Both the position numbers and the translations under genes were made by a program. A stretch of DNA of 6,532 bases from Actinomycetota bacterium (GTDB lineage Bacteria; Actinomycetota; Actinomycetes; Nanopelagicales; Nanopelagicaceae), in assembly GCA_009705165.1 (NCBI GenBank), contig WLCU01000057.1:1-6532 (forward strand), given 5' to 3'. Positions within the stretch are counted from its first letter, which is position 1. Each line of letters begins with the position of its first letter. Below, piece after piece: positions 1-5,099 of the stretch. Below the pieces are notes generated by a model. It did not search any database. It saw only the letters and a list, made by a program, of their open reading frames with translations, and was not told the origin of the DNA.

Positions 1-742
1 CCCAACTTGGAACTTTTGCACGAGCTACTACGCCATCGCGTGCAGCCTCATAATCTGGAACTTCACGAATTACTGCAAGACGTGGAACTTCTGGGGCCGG
101 TGCTGGAGTTTCTTCGCGCAATGATGGGTGATTTGATTCTGAATAAACTAGCCCCGGCGTAGCCATTGGGCGTGCAGGTGGCTCGTCGCCCATCATCCAA
201 CGCGCATTTTCATCCATTGATGAAAGTGTGCGACGAGTTGTATCAAAATTCCATTGAGCAATTCCTATGCCAGAGCTATTTGGATAATGAAGCTCGACAG
301 TCCATGTTCCATCTTCGTGTCGCCATGTGTTCCATGAAAGATCTGAAAGATCAATGTTGCGTGGTGCAAGACGTGAGACAACTACACCTAACAAGTTAAC
401 TGGTTCGCGACTACCTTCTTTACGAACCGAAACCTGCTGCGCCTGATCGATGATGTAAACACGTTCTTGCAAGATTGGACCCGAAAAGCGTTCGATTTTT
501 TCAATTGAAATATTATTTTCACGAGAAAGTTCTTCGGCTAATTCGCCAGCGCGCAAGCGACGTTGAATTTCTTTTATTGAAATCGTTGAGTTTTCCTGCT
601 CAGGAACTGCTGAAAGCCGGGGTTGATTAACTGTGGCACGTAATGTGTCACTGATGCGGACGCTAAATTCGTTTCCGTCATTGTCAATTAGAGACAAGTG
701 GGTGCCGTCATCACTCTTGCCATTTAACCGAAGCTCAGTCAC
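1..742 (-). CDS. sepH: Septation protein SepH (DUF3071), 3' end cut by window edge
   Basis: SepH is an actinobacterial cell-division protein known to bind FtsZ and promote Z-ring assembly; it acts in the cytoplasm at the septum. I translated 247 residues from the minus strand with no internal stop. The first 20 residues (TELRLNGKSDDGTHLSL) match the usual SepH start. Residues about 54-90 (SIKEIQRRLRAGELAEELS, then IEKIERFSGPIL) form the family's helix-turn-helix-like segment. Residues 137-185 hold the second conserved block, with WTVE, AQWNFD and ARWMMGDEPP. After about 190 it becomes a Pro/Ala/Glu-rich linker; the distal C-terminal part is missing. The GTG start at 742 is forced, because an in-frame TGA lies at 748-746. 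It overlaps the end of the MFS gene by 8 bases and has no Shine-Dalgarno site. A TACCCT hexamer (755-750) ends 7 bases before the GTG, so a leaderless transcript is possible alongside coupling to the upstream gene. Family assignment is firm. Confidence 0.93.
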   Translation of the reverse strand, partial: MTELRLNGKSDDGTHLSLIDNDGNEFSVRISDTLRATVNQPRLSAVPEQENSTISIKEIQRRLRAGELAEELSRENNISIEKIERFSGPILQERVYIIDQAQQVSVRKEGSREPVNLLGVVVSRLAPRNIDLSDLSWNTWRHEDGTWTVELHYPNSSGIGIAQWNFDTTRRTLSSMDENARWMMGDEPPARPMATPGLVYSESNHPSLREETPAPAPEVPRLAVIREVPDYEAARDGVVARAKVPSW

Positions 743-1976
743 GGTTCAGAGGGTAATGGATGAGTCGCTTATAAACACGAAAGAAGGGCAGTGTGGCTAG
801 TAGCGCCGCACACATAAATCCAAGCGGGACCCAAAAAGCGGTACGTGCCCCGTAAGTATCAATAATCCAGCCACCAAGTGCGCTAGATAGTGCACCGCCC
901 AATGGCATTCCAGCTACCACCCAAGTAAATGACTCCGTAATTTGTTCAGCTGGAACCACATCTTGAACGACGCCATAGGCATTTACAACTAGAGGTGCGA
1001 TGGCAAAACCATTAAAGAAGAGCGCAACCGCTAACCAAAATATTGAGTGAACAAAGATGAAGGGAATAGAAAGTACGGTCAATGAAATTAAAAAGATTAG
1101 AAATCTGGATACATAGGGAAGTTTCCATTTAATCAGACCGTTGATCAGGGCCATTACTGCGCTACCACTTGCCCATAAACCCAGTAGTAAACCGGATTGA
1201 GCTTTGTGTCCTTGGCTTTCAGAAAAACCAACAACTACGATTGAAATTGCTCCGAAAAATCCGCCCGTAAAAGTTGTGGCCAAAGCAATGGCTTGAACAA
1301 TGGGCAGACCAATTACTGGTGGATGCGGATCTTTTGTGCGAACCGGTGAAGGTGGAGGTTCAGTTGCGCGTTGCATTGCAAATAGCGGCATGCCGATAGA
1401 CATCAAAATCATTCCGGCAATCAAGCCCGCCGCCGGTGCAATTGAGGTTGCAAATGCAGTTGCCAAAATTGGCCCAACAATGAAAACAACTTCATCCATT
1501 AACGCTTCATATGAGTAAGCCGTATTGATTAAGTGTTTATCACTTTCGTCTTCAGCAGTTGTGGATTTATCTGGACTTAATACATGTAACCAGCGACGGC
1601 GCACCAAACCACCGGCATTTACTGAGGTCAGTTCGGCAAAGATAATTGACACAAACCACGTCCAGATGGGTGCTTCATTAATTACAAGTGCGAGAAAAAG
1701 TGAAAGCCCAGCAATTTTTAGCGGAACTACGCGTTGCAACATCTTGCGTTGGCCGATTCGATCCGAAAGCCTTGACCAATAAGGGGTAGACATTGAAATT
1801 ACAATTGATGCAACTGCGCTTAAGAGACCTGCGAGCGCATATGAATCGCTAACTGCTACAACGATAAAGATTAAAGCCAGCGAATCCATTGAAATCGGCA
1901 TTCGGCCAATCAGCGCCGGAATCGAAAATTTCATCGCTCCCGGTGTGCGAAATAGCGTTGTATATGCCGAGAACAT
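735..1976 (-). CDS. Major facilitator superfamily (MFS) transporter, substrate unknown
   Basis: This is an integral membrane protein of about 413 residues, the normal length for a 12-helix MFS carrier. Hydrophobic segments run throughout. A loop-2/3 motif A is readable as SRLSDRIGQRKML (residues 71-83 of the longer form), and a charged central loop around AEDESDKHL and a Pro-rich loop (EPPPSPVRTKDPHPP) separate the halves. The sequence does not reveal the substrate; the superfamily includes drug and metabolite exporters as well as uptake systems. ATG codons exist at 1985 and 1976. I prefer 1976: a TAGGAT hexamer (1989-1984) lies 7 bases before it and overlaps the upstream ATG, and the same AGGA could serve as a Shine-Dalgarno for 1976 but not for 1985. 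The next gene, sepH, starts inside its last codons, so the two are probably co-transcribed, although a functional link to division is not shown. Confidence 0.88.
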   Translation of the reverse strand: MFSAYTTLFRTPGAMKFSIPALIGRMPISMDSLALIFIVVAVSDSYALAGLLSAVASIVISMSTPYWSRLSDRIGQRKMLQRVVPLKIAGLSLFLALVINEAPIWTWFVSIIFAELTSVNAGGLVRRRWLHVLSPDKSTTAEDESDKHLINTAYSYEALMDEVVFIVGPILATAFATSIAPAAGLIAGMILMSIGMPLFAMQRATEPPPSPVRTKDPHPPVIGLPIVQAIALATTFTGGFFGAISIVVVGFSESQGHKAQSGLLLGLWASGSAVMALINGLIKWKLPYVSRFLIFLISLTVLSIPFIFVHSIFWLAVALFFNGFAIAPLVVNAYGVVQDVVPAEQITESFTWVVAGMPLGGALSSALGGWIIDTYGARTAFWVPLGFMCAALLATLPFFRVYKRLIHYPLNRD

Positions 1977-1983
1977 GTTGCCC

Positions 1984-1989
1984 ATCCTA
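1984..1989 (-). promoter_or_regulatory. Probable -10 element of the MFS-sepH transcript
   Basis: On the minus strand TAGGAT is followed by 7 bases (GGGCAAC) and then ATG at 1976. TANNNT six to eight bases before a start codon is the typical leaderless promoter layout in actinobacteria. No clear -35 box is seen. It mirrors the element serving the divergent gene, and the two hexamers form most of an imperfect inverted repeat (1982-2007). Confidence 0.55.
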
Positions 1990-1998
1990 TGTCAGGGT

Positions 1999-2004
1999 TA
2001 GGAT
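1999..2004 (+). promoter_or_regulatory. Probable -10 element of the inositol-monophosphatase gene
   Basis: TAGGAT is followed by six bases (AGGCAC) and the GTG start at 2011, giving a leaderless promoter geometry. A weak -35 candidate, TTGCCC at 1978-1983, is 15 bases upstream, which is short of the ideal spacing. The purines AGGATAGG could alternatively be read as a Shine-Dalgarno, but only three bases separate them from GTG, which is tight. Confidence 0.55.
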
Positions 2005-2010
2005 AGGCAC

Positions 2011-2775
2011 GTGAGCATTAAAGATGAACTTCTTGAATTAGCGTTGCAGATAGCGCAACAAGCTGGCCGTTTACTTGTTGATCGACCGGCATCATGGGAA
2101 CTGACTTCTAAATCCACTGCCATTGATATTGCAACGCAGATGGATATGGCAAGTGAGAAGTTAATTGTTAGCGCGATTCTTGCTGCCCGTCCTGAGGATG
2201 GAATTATTGGCGAAGAAGGCGCAGAGCGAAGTTCACAATCTGGATACACCTGGGTGATTGATCCGGTCGATGGCACCGTAAATTATTTCTACGGGCTTCC
2301 GGGCTGGAATATCAGCATCGCAGTAAAAGATGCAGAAGGTGTTGTTGTAGGGGTGGTGCATTCACCAACCATTGCTTCGACTTGGCATGCAACGCGCGGT
2401 GGCGGGGCATTCCTTAATGGCACAAAGATTGCTTGTAATGACCCGGTTGAATTAGATCGAGCTTTGATTGCAACGGGTTTTGCCTACGACGTTAAAGATC
2501 GTGTTAATCAATTAGATCTTGTAAAGGTTTTGCTTCCAAAAATTCGAGATATCCGCCGAATCGGCGCCGCCGCAACTGATCTTTGCTTTGTTGGCGCTGG
2601 AATTATTGATGGATATATAGAGACTGGTTTAAAAGAGTGGGATTTAGCTGCTGGCGCTCTGATTGCCACCGAGGCTGGGGCAGTGGTTACTACCCATCAG
2701 TGGCGAGGCATGTGGCTCAGCGTTGCAGCTGGTGCGCACCTGCACGAGCAGCTCATGCGTGAGATCCCAGCCTAG
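2011..2775 (+). CDS. Inositol monophosphatase family protein (SuhB/IMPase-like)
   Basis: A 254-residue Mg2+-dependent phosphomonoesterase of the IMPase superfamily, cytoplasmic, of typical family length. Metal and substrate sites are intact: GEEG at 67-70, WVIDPVDGTVNYFYG at 81-95 (acidic ligands D84 and D87), and the second signature EWDLAAGALIATEAG at 209-223 with D211. Family members hydrolyse myo-inositol-1-phosphate, histidinol phosphate, or fructose-1,6-bisphosphate and related compounds. The sequence alone does not separate these, so I give no gene symbol; inositol-phosphate dephosphorylation for phosphatidylinositol or related metabolites is the default guess in actinobacteria. The GTG start at 2011 fits the N-terminal helix of the family and the upstream TAGGAT element. 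The gene diverges from the MFS gene and is separated from rplS by 99 bases. Confidence 0.9.
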   Translation: MSIKDELLELALQIAQQAGRLLVDRPASWELTSKSTAIDIATQMDMASEKLIVSAILAARPEDGIIGEEGAERSSQSGYTWVIDPVDGTVNYFYGLPGWNISIAVKDAEGVVVGVVHSPTIASTWHATRGGGAFLNGTKIACNDPVELDRALIATGFAYDVKDRVNQLDLVKVLLPKIRDIRRIGAAATDLCFVGAGIIDGYIETGLKEWDLAAGALIATEAGAVVTTHQWRGMWLSVAAGAHLHEQLMREIPA

Positions 2776-2784
2776 TTTGGCCGA

Positions 2785-2815
2785 TTTACGCTCAGAGCCC
2801 CTTCTGTGGCAAGAT
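2785..2815 (+). promoter_or_regulatory. Weak candidate promoter for the rplS operon
   Basis: TTTACG (2785-2790) and CAAGAT (2810-2815) could be -35 and -10 boxes, but the 19-base spacer is long and both match consensus poorly. Transcription would begin near 2822, leaving a leader of about 50 bases. A ribosomal-protein operon needs a strong promoter and this gap is the natural place for it; the exact boxes are a guess. Confidence 0.3.
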
Positions 2816-2837
2816 ACGCAGTCTGCACCTGCCACAG
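2804..2837 (+). repeat. Perfect 8-bp inverted repeat in the rplS upstream region
   Basis: CTGTGGCA (2804-2811) and TGCCACAG (2830-2837) are exact reverse complements separated by 18 bases. A smaller dyad, GCAG-T-CTGC (2818-2826), lies inside. If transcribed it would form a stem in the rplS leader; if transcription starts near 2822 it would instead be a DNA site spanning the promoter. No T-run follows, so it is not a canonical intrinsic terminator for the gene before it. The rest of this 99-base gap shows nothing else I can name. Confidence 0.5.
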
Positions 2838-2860
2838 CCGGTGCTTAAGACGATAAGACT

Positions 2861-2866
2861 AAAGGA
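2861..2866 (+). promoter_or_regulatory. Ribosome binding site of rplS
   Basis: AAAGGA sits eight bases before the ATG at 2875. It is the clearest Shine-Dalgarno sequence in the window and fixes the rplS start; most neighbours lack one. Confidence 0.75.
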
Positions 2867-2874
2867 CCGACTCC

Positions 2875-3408
2875 ATGAACATTCTTGACGCCGTAGATGC
2901 AGCTTCGCTGCGCAAAGACATCCCACAGTTCCGTGCTGGTGATGAGCTCAAGATTCACGTTCGTGTTATCGAAGGTAGCAAGAGCCGTCTTCAGGTTTTC
3001 CAGGGAATTGTTATCCGTCGCCAAGGTGATGGCGTTCGCGAAACTTTCACAATCCGTAAAGTTTCTTACGGTGTTGGCGTAGAGCGTACTTTCCCAGTTC
3101 ACACTCCAGTAATTGAAAAGATTGAATTAGTTAAAAAAGGCGAAGTACGTCGCGCCAAGCTTTACTACCTTCGCGATCTACGCGGTAAGGCTGCAAAGAT
3201 TCGCGAAAAGCGCGATGGCATTGAAGGTTACGGCGATGGAATTCTTTCTACACCTGAACCTGTTGCAGTTATTGCACCAGTTGTAGAAGAGGCGCCAGTT
3301 GTAGAAGCTGTAGTCGAAGCACCAGTTGTTGAAGCAGTTGTTGATGCACCAGTTGCTGATGCAGTTGTTGACGCACCTGTAGCTGAAGCAACACCAGCAG
3401 CCGAATAA
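2875..3408 (+). CDS. rplS: 50S ribosomal protein L19 (bL19) with acidic C-terminal tail
   Basis: L19 is a structural protein of the large ribosomal subunit, located at the interface with the 30S subunit. Residues 1 to about 115 are a normal bL19 core: the [17 protein letters not shown] strand region, the [10 protein letters not shown] segment, [20 protein letters not shown], and the basic end [22 protein letters not shown]. Typical bL19 stops about here. This one continues to 177 residues with a 53-residue tail (125-177) that has no Lys or Arg and 11 acidic residues, built from Ala-Pro-Val-Val-Glu/Asp repeats. The reading frame is open throughout and the gene after it starts 8 bases beyond the stop, so the tail is not an assembly artefact of a lost stop. 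It heads the plus-strand cluster; unlike Mycobacterium, no trmD or rpsP region lies immediately upstream. Confidence 0.96.
   Translation: MNILDAVDAASLRKDIPQFRAGDELKIHVRVIEGSKSRLQVFQGIVIRRQGDGVRETFTIRKVSYGVGVERTFPVHTPVIEKIELVKKGEVRRAKLYYLRDLRGKAAKIREKRDGIEGYGDGILSTPEPVAVIAPVVEEAPVVEAVVEAPVVEAVVDAPVADAVVDAPVAEATPAAE
3292..3399 (+). repeat. Four degenerate 27-bp tandem units encoding the L19 tail
   Basis: The coding units are [27 protein letters not shown] and APVAEATPA (L19 residues 140-175), each 9 codons. A partial unit, APVVEE, precedes them (3274-3291). Units differ at synonymous and non-synonymous sites, the last most strongly, so the duplications are not fresh. Confidence 0.8.
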
Positions 3409-3416
3409 TCACCTCA

Positions 3417-4070
3417 ATGCGCAGTAAGGGTTCCCTTTTACGGGAGCTCCCAATCCTGGTTGTCGTTGCACTTGTTGTTTCCCTGCTTATAAAAACTTTC
3501 TTAGTTCAGTTTTTCTACATCCCTTCTGGGTCAATGGAAAACACGCTACAAATAAAAGATCGCGTAGCCGTAAATAAAGTTCCCTTTATTTCAAGGGATA
3601 TTAATCGCGGCGATGTAGTTGTATTCCGAGATCCTGCAGGTTGGTTGCCGGAGATTTCAGATTCATCCTCAAATAAATATATTGCAAAGTTAAAAACCGG
3701 GCTTGTGGCCGTTGGTGTATTGCCTAACCCAGCTAAGCAGTATTTAGTTAAGCGCGTTATTGGTGTTGCAGGAGACCACATCGTTTGTTGCGATAAGGCC
3801 GGCCTGCTTACAGTTAATGACAAGGCAATTACTGAGCCTTATATTTTTGCCGGCAATAAACCTAGCGAAATGAACTTTGATGTCACCGTACCTAAAGGAA
3901 AAATCTGGGTAATGGGAGATCACCGCGGAGCAAGTGCGGACTCTAGATATCACCAAGAAGATGTCAATAAAGGATTTGTTCCTCTAACTCGTGTAACTGG
4001 TCGAGTAGTTGCAGTTATTTGGCCCTTTAAACATGTGACTCTAGTTCCAAAAATAGATGTCCTGAAATAG
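3417..4070 (+). CDS. lepB: Signal peptidase I (LepB)
   Basis: This membrane-anchored serine protease (S26) cleaves signal peptides from proteins exported by Sec or Tat, acting on the outer face of the cytoplasmic membrane. The 217-residue sequence has one N-terminal transmembrane helix (about 11-29), then box B IPSGSMENTL with catalytic Ser39, box C RGDVVVFRDP (64-73), box D YLVKRVIGVAGD with general-base Lys112, and box E MGDHRGASADSR (166-177). All catalytic features are present. A single membrane span, rather than the two of E. coli, is the Gram-positive type. The ATG at 3417 is 8 bases after the rplS stop and leaves the helix properly positioned. There is no Shine-Dalgarno, so translation probably depends on coupling, although AATAAT (3404-3409) seven bases before ATG could support an internal leaderless start. 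Confidence 0.96.
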   Translation: MRSKGSLLRELPILVVVALVVSLLIKTFLVQFFYIPSGSMENTLQIKDRVAVNKVPFISRDINRGDVVVFRDPAGWLPEISDSSSNKYIAKLKTGLVAVGVLPNPAKQYLVKRVIGVAGDHIVCCDKAGLLTVNDKAITEPYIFAGNKPSEMNFDVTVPKGKIWVMGDHRGASADSRYHQEDVNKGFVPLTRVTGRVVAVIWPFKHVTLVPKIDVLK

Positions 4071-4076
4071 TTTTTA

Positions 4077-4685
4077 ATGAAGGTCATCGAGCAACTGCTC
4101 ATTCAAGCAGGTATCTCACCAATTGCTGGAGTCGATGAAGCAGGTCGCGGTGCATGCGCAGGTCCATTAGTTATCGCTTCGGTTGTCTTGCACGATCCAT
4201 TTGCACCAGAACTTTCACCAGTGCGGGATTCAAAAGAGTTAAGTGAAAATAAACGCGAAGAGTTATACGAACTTATTCAATCAATTGCTGCAGACATCAG
4301 TGTTGTTGTGGTCCCTGCCGCTGAAGTTGATTCTCGTGGAGTACATGCTGCCAATCTTGATGGAATGCGTCGTGCGGTAAATGGACTTTCACTGACTCCT
4401 GCCTATGTTCTAACTGATGGTTATGCAATTGAAGGCTTAGCGCTACCAAATTTGGCAGTTTGGAAAGGCGATCAAGTTGTAGTCACAATTAGCGCCGCTT
4501 CAATAATTGCTAAAGTCACGCGAGACCGCATAATGCGCGAAATGGATATCGAATTTCCAAACTATGGCTTTGCTGGACATAAGGGTTACATCACGGCCTC
4601 ACACACCAACGCTCTTATTGAACATGGTCCATGTGTTCAACATCGCCGCTCATTTTCTAATGTTGCTGCGCTTATTCACAAGTAA
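4077..4685 (+). CDS. rnhB: Ribonuclease HII
   Basis: RNase HII cuts RNA in RNA-DNA hybrids and starts removal of single ribonucleotides misincorporated in DNA; it is cytoplasmic and acts on its own. The 202 residues are full family length. The signature GVDEAGRGACAGPLV (18-32) supplies D20 and E21; LTDGY (112-116) supplies D114; KGDQ (130-133) supplies D132, completing the DEDD metal site. Also present are RDSKELSENKR (50-60), the SAASIIAKVTRDR helix (139-151) and the YGFAGHKGY block (163-171). The ATG at 4077 is 6 bases past the lepB stop without a Shine-Dalgarno, so expression most likely follows lepB by read-through and coupling. In most actinobacteria a DUF2469 gene comes next; here only 48 bases separate rnhB from yraN. 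Confidence 0.96.
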   Translation: MKVIEQLLIQAGISPIAGVDEAGRGACAGPLVIASVVLHDPFAPELSPVRDSKELSENKREELYELIQSIAADISVVVVPAAEVDSRGVHAANLDGMRRAVNGLSLTPAYVLTDGYAIEGLALPNLAVWKGDQVVVTISAASIIAKVTRDRIMREMDIEFPNYGFAGHKGYITASHTNALIEHGPCVQHRRSFSNVAALIHK

Positions 4686-4711
4686 ATCAGCAGCGTTAAG
4701 TTAGGTCTGCA

Positions 4712-4730
4712 CGGGAAATTATCGTTCCCG
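4712..4730 (+). repeat. Perfect 6-bp inverted repeat upstream of yraN
   Basis: CGGGAA (4712-4717) and TTCCCG (4725-4730) are exact reverse complements around a 7-base loop. It ends three bases before the yraN start. With no T-run and such a short distance it is a poor terminator. It could be a small hairpin or an operator; a 6-bp repeat can also arise by chance. Confidence 0.4.
4720..4725 (+). promoter_or_regulatory. Possible -10 element before yraN
   Basis: TATCGT fits TANNNT and ends 8 bases before the ATG at 4734. This gap also lacks a Shine-Dalgarno, so an internal leaderless promoter for yraN-comM is plausible. It overlaps the inverted repeat, which would allow a regulator to block it. 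Spacing is at the long end of the usual range. Confidence 0.35.
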
Positions 4731-4733
4731 ACC

Positions 4734-5099
4734 ATGCAGAGAAAAACGAATCAAATAACTGGAGCCTTTGGCGAAGAAGTTGTTAGCAAGTTCTTAACCG
4801 GAAAAAATGCAGAGATAATCGAGCGAAACTGGCGAATCCGCGAAGGTGAAATCGACATCATTGCCATGTATCCATCTGGCACATTTGCTTTTGTTGAAGT
4901 CAAAACCAGGTCATCTGTAGCTTTTGGTCATCCATTCGAAGCTATCAACCGTGAAAAAGCTCATCGCATGCAACGCCTAGCTTTAGGTTGGCTTGCAACT
5001 CACGGTTGTTTGGGGTGTGACTATCAAATAGATGTTGCCGCGGTACTAATTGCTGCCGATGGTTCGCACACAATTGAATATCGCGCCGCAGTCCTATGA
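4734..5099 (+). CDS. YraN family protein (UPF0102), predicted PD-(D/E)XK nuclease fold
   Basis: A 121-residue cytoplasmic protein at the usual family length. The N-terminal GAFGEEVVSKFLTGKNAEIIERNWR is followed by REGEIDIIA (36-44) and FVEVKTRSS (53-61). D41, E55 and K57 match the PD-(D/E)XK metal and catalytic pattern of Holliday-junction-resolvase-like nucleases. FGHPFEAINREKAHRMQRLA (64-83) is the other conserved UPF0102 block. The biochemical role is not settled; linkage to comM and dprA in many bacteria suggests work on DNA during repair or recombination. Its stop overlaps the comM start in ATGA, a classic coupling arrangement. The start at 4734 gives the canonical N-terminus. Confidence 0.92.
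   Translation: MQRKTNQITGAFGEEVVSKFLTGKNAEIIERNWRIREGEIDIIAMYPSGTFAFVEVKTRSSVAFGHPFEAINREKAHRMQRLALGWLATHGCLGCDYQIDVAAVLIAADGSHTIEYRAAVL

Noticed and set aside
166..399. Plus-strand open frame of 77 codons
   Set aside because: Lies wholly antisense to sepH, whose protein match is clear; its translation has no recognisable features.
1300..1782. Two plus-strand open frames inside the MFS gene
   Set aside because: Shadows of the membrane-protein coding frame, with no family resemblance.
1998..2276. Minus-strand open frame of 92 codons across the divergent promoter
   Set aside because: Antisense to the phosphatase gene; Ser-rich, uncharacteristic translation and no promoter or Shine-Dalgarno.
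3292..3399. CRISPR-like or mobile repeat array
   Set aside because: The 27-bp units are contiguous, in frame and coding within rplS, with no spacers.
3786..3794. Adjacent cysteines C124-C125 in LepB as an unusual redox or metal site
   Set aside because: A Cys pair at this place (GDHVVCC-like) is, as far as I recall, common in actinobacterial signal peptidases.
4054..4076. Leaderless promoter for rnhB
   Set aside because: The only TANNNT here (TAGTTT, 4068-4073) is just three bases from the ATG, too close for transcription to start at the start codon.
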